A DNA stretch of 64,000 nt from Eustoma russellianum (Eukaryota; Streptophyta; Magnoliopsida; Gentianales; Gentianaceae). Within the stretch, counting starts at the first letter, position 1. The number at the start of each line of letters is the position of its first letter. Below, piece by piece: positions 21,134-32,892 of the stretch. The notes below the pieces were generated by a model. It did no database searches and had not been told where the DNA came from. It was given only the letters and a program-made list of their open reading frames with translations. Both the position numbers and the translations under genes were made by a program. The stretch is taken from contig AP025066.1 in NCBI GenBank assembly GCA_036186865.1, positions 10,874,724 through 10,938,723 on the forward strand, read 5' to 3'.

Positions 21134-22748
21134 CGAAGGTTTTTCTTTAACTCAACTTATCATTTTTTTGTGTCAATTTTTCTTTTCTTTCGTTCTTCTC
21201 TTCATCCACCACTCAACCATCTTCTTAGAAGGTTGAATTCTATTTGGTTTAGTGTCTTCTTCTTGTTTTGAATTATATAATTCAGAAACAAAAAGAAACC
21301 AAAGCCAAAACAGTTTATCCGTGTGTTTTCTACTTTATTGTTTTGTCTATTAAAAAAAGTTTGATATTCACTTCTTTTTCTGTTACATCTTGTTTTCTTT
21401 GTTGTCCATCATTCAAAAAAAGTGTCACCTTGTTGTTTATCAAGTTTCTTTGTTTCTTCCAGTTCAACAAGCAAAAAAACCTCAATCAAATCGATATACA
21501 AGCTTACTGTATCATTTGGTGATATAAGGTTGGATTGGACTCTGGAAAATTACCGTAACACTGTACCTACATTAAATTGGTGATATAAGGTTGGATTGGA
21601 CTCTGGAAAATTACCGTAACGCTGGACCTACATGAAATTGGTGATATAAGGTTTGATTAGACTCCGAGAAAGGACCTAACGCTGGACCTATATGAAACTA
21701 GAAAGGACTAAGGACAAACATATCATATAACACTTAAAGATTATTTCTTTGTGATGATTTGTGGTTTGTCTATTTCATTTGGTTGGATTTCAATTTCTTT
21801 ATGTTTAGACACTTTCTTGAACTTTAAGTTCTTTGTTTAGAAGCTTTTCTGCATTACTTATATTCAGTCCATTGCTTATATATCTACCTTGGTCTATCAT
21901 ATATTCTTGTTGTTATTGAAGCTCTTAACTTGTTTTAGACCTTGTGTTTGTTTAGTTGTATTGTGTGGTGAGCTTAGTTGCATTTTCTTGTGTTCAATAT
22001 CTGATTTGGCAGCCTCGACAAGAAAGAAAATCAATTTGTTCATCTTGAACAACTTGACAGCCTACTACACACAAAAACATCAATATATCCATCCAAAACA
22101 AACACACAAAGTCTTATCAATCAATTTTACCAAGATATATACACCCCGATTAGCGTTGAACAAGGAAAAGAAAGAAAGAAAGAAACAGAAGCTTATTTCA
22201 AAGAAAAGTTTGCACAAAATAATCAAAAATGCAAAGAGCAAAAACACTGGTCTTATTTCCTTCATAAAGCCAAAGTACCCATTTGTTTTCACTTTTGAAC
22301 ACTTGAGTGCTTCTAGTTCATTCATACTTGCATCTAGCTTGCGTAAAGCCCAAGATTAAGTTAATGATTGCCCAGGGCAACCCCTTAGAATTTCTTTGGC
22401 TCAGGCTATTACATCAAATTTGATTTCAATTCTCTATGAATCTTAGTACAGTCCAAGATGTTGTTTATAACATTGGAATTGTGAGTGAATTGTTGGGAGA
22501 CTTGTGAAAAACGTTTACTTTAAATGATTGAAGTTATCAGAATTGATACTCACTTGGCAAGTTTGCTTTGAATTGTTCTAGCCTTAGATTCTTCAAGGTG
22601 ACACAAGATTGTGTGAACTACAAAGAGAGAGAGAGGAACAAACACTTGTTTTTTTGTTCTCCACTAACACAATCAAGTTTCTTTTATCTTTGTGTTAGTT
22701 TTCCTTTTTCTTTGTTTTTTTTCTTGTTCAATTTCAGGTAATTGTACC
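21134..22748 (+). other. Leader of the gypsy element with 61-bp tandem repeats and an intron-like 3' end
   Basis: A 1.6-kb leader precedes gag. It includes three tandem copies of a 61-bp unit at 21516-21698, each starting TTGGTGATATAAGGTT. Its last 60 bases are a long pyrimidine tract ending TTCAATTTCAG, only ten bases before the gag ATG at 22749, the layout of a strong 3' splice site. No protein is supported in the leader; the 156-codon frame near 21889-22359 has no gag-like features. Confidence 0.55.
21516..21698 (+). repeat. Three tandem 61-bp units in the gypsy leader
   Basis: Starts at 21516, 21577 and 21638; units share TTGGTGATATAAGGTTGGAT, GGACTCTGGAAAATTACCGT and CTGGACCTACAT. The third unit is the most diverged. 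Confidence 0.9.
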
Positions 22749-24446
22749 ATGGATAAGACACATGAGAGTACCATGGGCCTTAACAAAGAAGGAGAGGGAT
22801 TGCCCACAGACGTGGACGATTTAGCACAACTAATGCAAAAGATGTTGTGGGAAATGAAATTGATGAGTAGCTGTGTAGAGGGCCTAGAAAAACAGTCACA
22901 ATCTCATCCAGAAAATCCTTTACATGAAGGACAAACATCACATATACCGGAACATAGGCTTCGAAGCCGTGGGTCTTTTGCTCTGGAAATAGGAAGAGGC
23001 AGAGGCAGAGGAAGAGGGTTTAATAGGATTTCATACCTATGAGGACCTTTGATGAAAGAGAAAAAGAATCAAACCAAAGGTTTGATGACTATAACATTGA
23101 GGAAAAGTACAACCAGTTCCGAAACCGTGGGAATCAAAAGAATAACCCACAAGAGGACGAATTCATCAAAAAAAAGTGAACATCCCCACATTCCATGGAA
23201 AGAATAATGTTGAGGCATATTTTGAATGGGAGAAAAACATAGATGTCGTATACTCTTGTACAAATTATAATGATTTGACTAAAGTGCGCTATGCAGCTAT
23301 AGAGTTTGCAGATTATGCCTTAATTTGGTGGGATCAACCACACAACATAAGGAGAACACCTGACAAGCACCAATCTCTACTTGGGAAGAAATGAAAATTG
23401 AGATGAGAAAAAAATTCATTCCTTCAGACTATGAAAGAACCATCTACCAAAACTTGCAAAAACTCACTCAAGGAAGCCATAGTGTAGATGAGTATTTCAA
23501 AGAGTTAGAGATCTTTTTGATAAGAGCTAACATTGAAGAATCAGAGGAAGCTACCATGGCTAGATTCCTAGCTGGATTGAACAAGAAAATTGCAAACAGA
23601 GTTGAACATAACACATATATTTATATGACTTCCATGGTTCATAAAGCTGAAAAGATTGAGAGACAACTCAAGGTAAAACCCTTTCAATCTAGTTTATCTT
23701 TTCAAGCTAATTCTTCATCCTATACAAGAATGCCGTCTAGGACAAATCAAGGCACAAGTTTTAGGCCAACTACACCTCAAGGCCGTGGGTTCCAAGGCAA
23801 GACTCAAACAAATCAAAGACCACCTCAACCACCACAACAAAACATGGATAAAGGGAAAAACAAGGCTGAAGGTAACATTTCTAATTCCACTACTAGATTT
23901 AGAGACATTCAATACTTTAAATGTTTAGGTAAATGTCATTTTGCAAATCAATGTCCCAACCCTAAACGTATCATGTTCATTGAAGAGTCTAATAAATATT
24001 ATTCTGATGATGAGGAAGCGGAACATGTTAATGTTGAGGAAAATCATGATGAAAATGAGGAAAGTGTGAGTGAGGATGAACATCTTGCATCAAAAGAATT
24101 CTTGGTTGTTAGAAGAGCTCTTAATGCACATGTTAAGATTGATGAGCAAGATCAACACAGAGACAACATTTTTCATATCCATTTCATGGTTAAAGGAAAA
24201 GTTTGTACTTTGATTATTGACTCTGGATCATGTACTAATGTGGTAAGTGTTGAACTCGTTAGAAAATTTGATTTGCCATTACTTAACCACCCACACCCTT
24301 ATAAACTATCTTGGTTGAATGATTGTGGAGAAGTGAGTGTTAGCAAACGAGTTTTGATCTCATTGTCTATTGGTGGGTATAAAGATGATATCTTATGTGA
24401 TGTAGCTCCTATGCATGCAAGTCATATCCTTTTAAGTAGACCATGA
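22749..24446 (+). pseudogene. Gypsy gag and protease region (frameshifted)
   Basis: The N-terminal 98 codons (22749-23042) end in an Arg-Gly run (GRGRGRGRGF). The frame shifts near 23035 and again in an A8 run near 23175, then the retrotransposon gag domain appears (NIPTFHGKNNVEAYFEWEKN, FADYALIWWDQ, 23176-23394). After another shift at about 23390 it continues (RKKFIPSDYERTIYQNLQKL, ATMARFLAGLNKKIANRVEH). The zinc knuckle near 23915-23955 is damaged: the first Cys is Tyr (YFKC...HFANQC). An acidic spacer leads to the aspartic protease with its DSG at about 24220 (TLIIDSGSCTNVVSVELV). The frame closes at a TGA at 24444, where the family has Trp. Gag would form the particle and protease would mature the polyprotein; neither can be made here. 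Confidence 0.9.
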
Positions 24447-24479
24447 CAGTTTGATAAGAAAGTTACTTATGATGGATAC

Positions 24480-26180
24480 TTGAATAGGTATTCATTCAGG
24501 TTTAACAATAAGTTGTTTAAACTACATGCATTACCCCCACACAAGGTATTTGAAGATCAAAAGAGAATGTGTAAGAACAGGAATGATCCTAAGGAAAAAG
24601 AGGCAGAAAAAAATTTCTGGAGTGTATTAAGAGTGAAAGAAAGAAAAATGAGTCTAAAGGCAAAGAGATAGTAAACATTGATGAAGACAAATCTCAAAAG
24701 AAATTTGCTTTCTTTGCCGAACCAAGTAAAGTGTCACATGCCATAAACTCAAAGAAAATTGTCTATGTTTTGATGTCTAAGAAGTCTCTTTTTTCTATAA
24801 GTGACTTACCCTCCACTTTGCCCAGTGGAGTTGTATCTTTACTTGATGAGTTTTCCGGGTTGTTTCCTGAAGAAGAACCTTCTGGTTTGCCGCCTTTAAG
24901 AGGAATTGAGCACCAAATAAACTTCTACCTGGTGCTGTCCTGCCTAATAGGCCAGCCTACAGAGCAAACCTTGCTGAAACGAAGGAAATTCAACGCAAAG
25001 TAGAAGAACTCTTGGTCAAAGAAAAAGTGAGGGAAAGCATGAGTCTTTGTGTTGTTCCAGTGATCGTTGTACTAAAGAAAGATGATACATGGAGCATGTG
25101 TACTGATTGTAGAGCCATCAACAAGATAACTCTAAAATACAGGTACCCTATTCCTAGACTTGATGATATGCTTGATGAATTGCACGGTGCTAAGTATTTT
25201 ACCAAGATTGATCTTAAAAGCGGTTACTTTTAAGTACGGATTAGAGAAGGTGATGAATGGAAAACTGCATTTAAGACTAAGTTTGGATTGTATGAGTGGT
25301 TAGTCATGCCATTTGGTTTAACTAATGCACCTAGTACTTTCATGAGATTAATGAATGAAGTCTTACGTGCATTCATTGAAAAATTTGTTGTTGTGTACTT
25401 TGATGATATCTTGATTTACTCTAAGACTTTGCATGAACACATAGGCCACCTAAGAAGCGTTTTCGAAGCGTTGTAAAAAGAACAATTATATGCAAATTTC
25501 AAGAAATGTTCTTTTTGTATGGAAAAAGTTGTGTTTCTAGGATTTGTAGTTAGTGCAAATGGAATTGAAATGGACCAAGATAAAGTGAACTCAATTTTAG
25601 AATGGCCAATACCCACAACTGTTGGAGAGGTGAGAAGCTTTCATGGGTTGGCTAGTTTGTATAGAAGATTTGTTAAGGATTTTTCCACTATTGCTGCACC
25701 TTTGAATGAGATTGTTAAAAAGACGTAGGATTTCAGTGGGGAGAGTGACAACAGAAAGCCTTTGATGAACTTAAAGCAAGGTTAACTTATGTACTTATTC
25801 TAAGACTACCTAGCATTGATGAAACATTTGAAATTGAATGTGATGCTAGTGGTGTTGGTATAGTTGCTGTACTATCACAATCTAAACAGCCGATTGCTTA
25901 TTTTAGTGAAAAGCTTAAGGGAGTGCAATTGAATTATTCAACCTATGACAAAGAGTTGTATGCACTGATTAGATCATTGCATACTTGGCAACATTTCATA
26001 CTGATCACGAAAGTCTTAAGTTCCTTAAAAGCCAACGAAGGTTAAACAAGAGGCATGCCAAATGGGTTGAATTCATTGAACAATTTCCTTATGTTATAAA
26101 ATATAAGTAAGGAAACGATAACATTGTAGCTGATGCATTATCTAGGAGATATTCTTTGATTACTACATTGTCATCTCATT
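24480..26180 (+). pseudogene. Gypsy reverse transcriptase and RNase H (broken)
   Basis: The RT N-terminus lies in 24731-25003 (LDEFSGLFPEEEPSGLPPLRGIEHQIN); the frame then shifts before VRES. The palm is in 25012-25728 with TDCRAINKITLKYRYPIPRL, FTKIDLKSGY, FGLTNAPSTFMRLMN and the catalytic YFDD at 25396-25407. In-frame stops lie at about 25231 and 25474, and another near 25726. RNase H motifs follow (ECDASGVGIVAVL, AYFSEKLKG, STYDKELYALI, and DNIVADALSRR near 26118-26150), with more frame damage near 26010 and a stop near 26107. The YFDD variant is the usual form in Ty3/gypsy. Confidence 0.9.
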
Positions 26181-27673
26181 TGCTTGGATTTGAGTGCATC
26201 AAGCAATTGTATACATCTGATCCTGACTTTCAGTCAATATTTGATGCGTGTGCCGATTCTTCATTTGGTAAGTATTATTTACATGATGGATATTTGTTTA
26301 AATAAAGAAAATTGTGCATACCTAAGTGTTCTGTTAGAGAGATACTTGTCGAAGAAGCACATGGTGGAGGTTTAGTGGGCCACTTTGGCATCTTTAAGAC
26401 GTTAGAGATGTTAAAGGAACGTTTCTTTTGGCCTCATATGAGAGTTGATGTAAAGAAGGTTTGTGGAAGTTGTATAACTTGCAAGAAAGCTAAATCTACA
26501 TCACATCAACATAGTTTGTACACCACATTACCTGTCCCTATGTCATCTTGGATTGATATATCTATGGACTTTTTCTTGGGATCACCTAGATCAAAAAATG
26601 GAAGTGATAGTGTGTTTATTGTCGATGACATATTCTCTAAAATGGCACACTTCATAGCTTGTAAAAAAGTTGATGATGCATCTTATGGCGCAAACTTGTT
26701 CTTTCAGGAAGTTGTACGTCTACATGGCATGGCTAGAACCATTGTTAGTGATAGAGATACTAAGTTCTTAAGTCACTTTTGGCGTGTGTTGTGGGGTAAA
26801 CTTGAAACAAAACTCTTATTTTCTACTACTGCTCACCCCCAAACAAATGGTCAAACTGAAGTTGTGAATAGAACTTTGTCTCAATTATTGCATGCTATAA
26901 TTCAGGAGAACCTTAAGAATTGAGAAGATTGCTTGCCATATATTGAATTTGCTTATAATAGAAGTGTCCATAGTGGCACCACACATTCACCGTTTGAAGT
27001 TGTATATGGTTTCAATCCTTTCTCACCACTTGATCTTGTGCCTATTCATGTTCATGAACGTGCAAGTATTGATGGTAAGAATAAGGCTGAACTGATTAAG
27101 AAATTGCATGCTAAGGTTAAACTACAACCTGAAAAGAAAAACAATCAGTATGCAAAACAAGCTATCAAAGGTCGCAATGAAGTTTTGTTTGAACCAAGTG
27201 ATCTTGTTTGGCTGTATTTAAGGAAAGAAAGGTTTCCTAAAGAAAGAAAATCTAAACTCATGCCAAGAGGAGATGACCCTTTCAAAGTACTTCAAAAGGT
27301 TGGAGATAATACTTACATTCTTGACCTTCCAAAGAGTAAGTATGGTTCAATTTCTCATACTTTTGACGTTGCTGATCTTACCCCTTTTGGTGATGATTTA
27401 GATTCGAGATCGAATTCTTTTGAAGAACGGGAGAATGATGAGGTCCATAACCTTCGTCCATCTCAAGATAATGAGAATGCACATAATATTACAAACATGC
27501 AAGATCAAGGACCCTTAACAAGAAGTAAACCTAAGAAACTGATGCATGAAGTGGGGGCCTTCCTATTTAAATTAGTGCAAGATGAACCAAGGGAATTTAT
27601 ACATTGGGTTCACCTTATTGAACCTATAACATGGTTTATAAGAACTTTTAGAACCATTGTAAAATATCATTAA
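26180..27673 (+). pseudogene. Gypsy integrase and C-terminal tail reaching into the 3' LTR
   Basis: The zinc-binding HHCC region (HGGGLVGHFGIFKTLEMLKE ... CGSCITC) precedes the catalytic core, with Asp in ISMDFFLG (about 26565), Asp in SDRDTKF (about 26750) and Glu in NGQTEVVNRT (about 26860). One stop at 26921 separates it from the C-terminal part (26933-27673): AYNRSVHSGTTHSPFEVVYG, then a GPF-like module (DPFKVLQKVGDNTYILDLP). The last 79 codons lie inside the 3' LTR and contain QGPLTRSKPKK. I see no classical chromodomain. The integrase would insert the cDNA; the tail might act in targeting if this is a CRM-type element, which is an inference. Confidence 0.88.
27422..27435 (+). other. Polypurine tract of the gypsy element
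   Basis: GAAGAACGGGAGAA directly abuts the 3' LTR start TGATGAG. It is also translated, because pol runs through it into the LTR. Confidence 0.75.
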
Positions 27674-28627
27674 GATAGAATGTGTTCTTTATTTTGCTTT
27701 TTAAATGTTTATGTTGTATTAGTTTAGGCCCATCTCGGATTGTGAGTTTCTGCAGGACTAGTTTTGGTAGAATTGACATATTTCTCCAACCATAAGGCCA
27801 AATTAGGAGTTGCAAGATGCGATGTAAAGCTAAGACAAAGAGCTACAACTTTCATGTTTCGTACTTTTCCAAAATCGGTCGTCTTGATAGCCAAAAGGAG
27901 CATGCAAATGGAAGTACTATTTCTACCGAATTTTGTGACACACCTTCAGTAATTTGGATGTATCTCCTCAATGGTTGGGCCAAATACAAAGAACTTTATA
28001 TGCTTATTTTCTACATTCAATAGATACAATTCTCTAAGAAATAGCAAGGCCTAGTTTGGATGAAGATGTCCAAAAATCAGTCACAAACCAGAAAAGATTT
28101 CAAGTTAAAGACATATCTTTAAAGTCTTCCATAAATAGTACTTGAGGGACCTATTTTGAAAATCATCATTCAAGACTTGCAAGACTAGTTTTTATGAGCC
28201 TACATGAATAGTTTTTAGAAGTGTGTTGTCTTTTCAATCATTATTTCAATTTGTAAGATAGTTTGTTGTCTTGTGATATTTTTACCTATAAAATACACAT
28301 AAGAGAAGCCTTGTAAACTCACACCTTCAATGAAAATTTCTTCTTCTTCAAGAGTAATTCTTGTGTGTTTTCTTGGTTCATATTCAAAATCAAGGCTAGA
28401 ATCTTTCAAGGCTTGAACATCCTTGTGAGAGTTGTCTAATTCTGGGGAGGGAAACATCCAAGAGGGAGGTATCTTGCTTGGGTTATGTAGAACTCATTGG
28501 AGGACTTATGTTCAAAAGGTTTTGTTCAACTTATTTGGAAGCAAGGCGAAACTATCTTCATTGTGCCTAAACCATATTTGGAGGAGAAGCTTTAGAGTTA
28601 AAGAAAGGTTCATTCTTGCACGTATCA
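27436..28627 (+). repeat. 3' LTR of the gypsy element
   Basis: 1192 bp, collinear with 19951-21118 but with many substitutions and small indels, so the insertion is old. Ends CACGTATCA and is followed by the target duplication GTTTT. Confidence 0.92.
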
Positions 28628-28632
28628 GTTTT

Positions 28633-28855
28633 GCTCAAATCTAACAAAGTTTCCACGATGTCCTCTATTAGAATAATAACACCAGGAATATCTTGAATGA
28701 GTTTTTCATTGATTTAGTAACACGGGAGCAGTACATAGATATAGTTACAAAGGTTTAGTATTTAAGGCAACATACTAATTAGCATTATCTCCTATATCAA
28801 TCACATAATTCTTGATTGATTTAGTTTTAATTCCGAATGATTCACTATCCTTACA
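28633..28855 (-). mobile_element. Part of the 3' LTR of copia H, split by the gypsy insertion
   Basis: On the minus strand a purine tract (CTTGAGGGGAAG, 28867-28856) is followed by TGTAAGGATAG, the expected start of a 3' LTR, running left to the gypsy target duplication. The rest of this LTR should lie just left of 19946. The left terminus was not identified. Confidence 0.6.
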
Positions 28856-28879
28856 CTTCCCCTCAAGTAGGACAAGAGG

Positions 28880-29026
28880 ACCACCAATGTTCAACTTGAC
28901 CAAAGCTGAATGAAACACTCCCCCAGATACCACCATTGTTAAGATGTCGGCTAACTGATCCTCTGATCAAGTATATTGAAGCCCAACGACTCCTCCTTCC
29001 AGCTTCTCCTTTACTAAGTGTCTATC
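28880..29026 (-). pseudogene. Copia H pol: C-terminal end of RNase H
   Basis: The minus-strand translation matches the C-terminal end of copia RNase H (RHLVKEKLEGGVVGLQYT, SEDQLADIL, FHSALVKLNIGGP), with one in-frame stop after LQYT. It continues the frame interrupted at 33286, on the far side of the LTR-TRIM composite. CTATC at 29022-29026 is the left target duplication of that insertion. Confidence 0.85.
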
Positions 29027-32000
29027 TGTAGAGAAAAAGGGGTTTGAGTGATTTCAAAATATGTGATTTAAATGAGCGTGACAAAAACGTGTGCATGATA
29101 TAAATGTGTGCATGATATATTGCTTATTACTTGCCTTATTTAGCTCATATATAATGTTGCCGTACTAGCGAGCCATGAAGCGTTAAAGCTTACATCATAT
29201 GGCAAACATTTGTTGTGTTTATACTATTTTCAGGTGCCACCATTAATGAACTAAACTAGTTCATTAAGTGAAGTACTTAGTTAATTAAACTAAGTAGTTC
29301 ATTAAAGGAAACTACATTTGGAAAAGGCACAAAGGCAACAAGACCAAGAAAGGAAATTCTTCTCCTCCTCTCCACATTTAATATACACGGCATATATATA
29401 TATATATAAATACATATATTTTCTGATTTTTTGAAAAAAGTACATACACATGTATTCTAACGTACTACCGACACGTTATATATTTTATGTACGTATGTTA
29501 ACGTCACACCACCATACTTAACTCATATTTATGATTATATTCAGGTCTTATATCAATTGATATAAGTCATGGTGATAACAAATTAAATACGACATGTTAG
29601 AAGGTTCGAAACCGAAAATTGTCGTATCGGGCGAACACTGAAACTTCGCCAACGTGTCACGTACATGCCATAAATAGATGTCCAGCCCCTACACCTCAAA
29701 AATCATTATTAATTTCGTGGATATGATGATATTTTCAACCATAAAATCATTCCATGTTGGCACACACAAATCACCCCACATTAAGGCCAAATTGTGGAGA
29801 TTCCAATTTTAATTTTGTCACATGTTAATGGCGCCACTTTAGACCAGCCAAGTGCTGAGAATTAAAGTTTATATTATATATATTATGTGTAACATAATAT
29901 ATATAACATGTGCAAAAAGTTGGAATTTAATTAGAGAAAAATCGGGTAATCGATAAATATCGAAAATTCGGTTTTCTACGTACACAACACATGGAACATT
30001 TTTGGCACATCATACGACACGTGACAAAAACGTGTGCATGATATAAACGTGTGCATGATATATTGCTTATTACTTGCCTTATTTAGCTCATATATAATGT
30101 TGCCGTACTAGCGAGCCATGAAGCGTTAAAGCTTACATCATATGGCAAACATTTGTTGTGTTTATACTATTTTCAGGTGCCACCATTAATGAGCTAAACT
30201 AGTTCATTAAGTGAAGTACTTAGTTAATTAAACTAAGTAGTTCATTAAAGGAAGCTACATTTGGAAAATGCACAAAGGCAACAAGACCAAGAAAGGAAAG
30301 TCTTCTCCTCCTCTCCACATTTAATATACACGGCATATATATATATATATATATAAATACATATATTTTCTGATTTTTTGAAAAAGGCACATACACATGT
30401 ATTCTAACGTACTACCGACGCGTTATATATTTTATGTACGTGCGTTAACGTCACACCACCGTACTTAACTCATTTTATGAGTATATTCAGGTCTTATATC
30501 AATTGATATAAGTCATGGTGATGACAAATTAAATACGACACGTTAGAAGGTCCTAAACCGAAAATTGTCATATCGGGCGAACACCAAAACTTCGCCAACG
30601 TGTCACGTACAAGCCATAAATAGATGGCCAGCCCCCACACCTCAAAAATCATTATTACTTTCGTGGCTATGATGATATTTTCAGCCATAAAATCATTCAA
30701 TGTTGGCACACACAAATCACCCCACATTAAGGCCAAATTGTGGAGATTCCAATTTTAATTTTGTCATATGTCAATGGCGCCACTTTAAACCAGCCAAGTG
30801 CTGAGAATTAAAGTTTATATTATATATATTATGTGTAACATAATATATATAGCATGTGCAAAAAGTTGGAATTTAATTAGAGAAAAATCGGGTAATCGAT
30901 AAATATCGAAAATTCGGTTTTCTACGTACACAACACATGGAACATTTTTGGCACATCATACGACACGTATCCAGACACTTTTTACATATGTCATACATCT
31001 TAAAGTGTTCTAGAAAATTAAATTAAGGGCTGATTGGAATATAACATGTGTGTATTATTAAATGTGCACTACTTTACAAAGTTAGCAAAAATAAAATTCA
31101 GCACATGTTATACATGTATACATGCCACCTATAGCTGAGATGGAGCATATGTGGAGCCTTGTTGGCATATTGATTGGTCAAGAATCAATCATACAATGTT
31201 GGTGATTTAAAGAAAGAAGCTACAAATGGTAAGGTTTCAAACTTTGTCTCATTTGAAGCACATGCTGAAAATTTCAGCATGGGAAGATATAGCTGGCCGA
31301 ATTTTCTGATTAAAAAGCATATATTTTGTGTCTTGAATTATGTGGATAATTGGAAGAAGAAATGGAAGAAATTTGAATGAAATACAAAGCCATTAATTGT
31401 GATATCTTGAATATCACACATGCTGAAATTTTTCAGCATGTATGGAATGTATCTTGAACGTTTTCTAGGCTTTGTTGGTGTCCAAAATTCATTTTCAATT
31501 TGATAAGAATATTTGCTACTAATTGGTGATTTAGTTTAAAAGAAAAATCAATGGAAATTTGGAAGTTATTTGAATTATCTCACTAAGTAACACATGCTGA
31601 AATTTCAGCATGTCAAGTAGTGGTTATGGCCGAATTTTGTCTTGATTTAGTGGAGAAACTATCTTGCTTAATTTATGTGATAATCTTGGATGTTATGACA
31701 ACTAATTTGTGTTTATTTTGGCACATGCTTTTAGTGAAATATTCAGATTTTCCAAGTCATCAAATGATGACAACATTCAACCAATCAATGAGTGCCAAGT
31801 AAGCAAGAGTTAAATGATCATCTAATGAGAAGGTGCCAAGTAAGCAAGATCATGTCACAATGATGTCATACATTCTCCCAAAGACTTAGAAAACAATTTT
31901 CAAGAGGGGAAAGACTCCAAGGGGGGCATCCATGTGTGTTAAAAAGGAAGGAGATGAGCAAAACAAAGACAAGAACAAGCATTACACTCTTGAGATCAAA

Positions 32001-32892
32001 AAACGCCTAGCCTCTCTTCTTCTACACTCTCCTTCTTTCTTCTTCTTGAAAGCCTATTGTACTTATATTCTTATTCTTGAATAGGCTTGTAATATAACAC
32101 CACATATTCTTTATCTTTGTAAAAGATTGATCAAGGTGTGATCAATCTTCAATCTTGCAAGGTGGTGGTGTTCGTGTGCATTGTATTGAACATACAAGGT
32201 TTGTAAAGGGTTGGAGTTGGTGTGTAACTCCATCAACCCTGTGGTAAGGTGTACTTGCGTGTGTGACTAGTGTGAACCGAGGAAGGTGTTCCTCGAAGAC
32301 TGGAGTAGGTTGTTTATAACCGAACCAGTATAAAATTCTCGATGTCATTTACTTTCAGCATTTATATTCTGTTTCTGCACTGTTTACTCTTTTTGTTTAC
32401 GTTCGTAAAAATTGTAAACAATTTTCAAAAATTACGAAAATTTTCAGAAACATACCCACACGTCTTAGGGTTAATTTGACACAAGTTTCAACCCTTTTGG
32501 ATAAGTATAAGTCACTCAAACATCCAAAGTTCTGAGACTAGTGCAGTCTGATTTTCAGGCTTGCAAAGGTTAAGACTTTGAGTGTTTTTGACTAACTTCC
32601 CGAAAGCATTTTTCAAAACTGTTTCAACCCATTTGAATACAACATATAAGGGGTTAGTGGTTAAAATTTCAGAGTAATTGGAGTTAAGAAAAAATAGGAA
32701 TAAATTTTTCAAAACAGTCTACCGTTTCTGGTAGATTCGCGCAATCTGACCACCAACGATTTTTGAAGGGGTTAAAGGTTGAATTTAAGTCTGAAATTTT
32801 TAGGAGACACTCATAACATCTGAGGCTAAGCTTTCTCAAAATTTCAGAATTTTTTTGAAAATCGTTTACTATTTCCATGCTCACCGCACCAA
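29027..32892 (+). repeat. E-type LTR portion of the composite
   Basis: About 3.87 kb, including the duplicated segment. Shared landmarks with the LTR at 52170-55211 include TTGCCGTACTA, GAACTAAACTAGTTCATTAA, CGTGTCACGTA and several ACATGCTGAAATTTCAGCA palindromes (31259, 31418, 31591). Homology becomes patchy after about 32850 and the normal LTR end is missing. Confidence 0.85.
29079..30966 (+). repeat. Tandem duplication of about 942 bp inside the LTR
   Basis: Segment 29079-30020 is repeated at 30021-30966 with scattered differences and a longer TA run in the second copy. Both copies start GTGACAAAAACGTGTGCATG and end GGCACATCATACGACAC. The LTRs of D and E have a single copy, so the duplication is specific to this insertion or its lineage. 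Confidence 0.93.

Larger units (their letters stand above)
19951..28627 (+). mobile_element. Ty3/gypsy retrotransposon with both LTRs and target duplication (coding-dead)
   Basis: An 8677-bp element bounded by LTRs at 19951-21118 and 27436-28627, flanked by the duplication GTTTT (19946-19950 and 28628-28632). LTR termini are TGAT and ATCA. A tRNA-Met primer site follows the 5' LTR and a purine tract (GAAGAACGGGAGAA) precedes the 3' LTR. Order gag, protease, RT, RNase H, integrase shows Ty3/gypsy. The pol frame runs 238 bases into the 3' LTR, a trait I associate with the CRM (centromeric) lineage; the TGATGA start would also fit. It is full of stops and frameshifts. It inserted into the 3' LTR of copia H. 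Confidence 0.93.

Noticed and set aside
21889..22359. 156-codon protein in the gypsy leader
   Set aside because: It lies between primer site and gag, has no gag-like or other domain and is low-complexity in its second half.
30494..30736. 80-codon minus-strand protein within the LTR
   Set aside because: It lies in a duplicated LTR segment whose other copy does not keep the frame.
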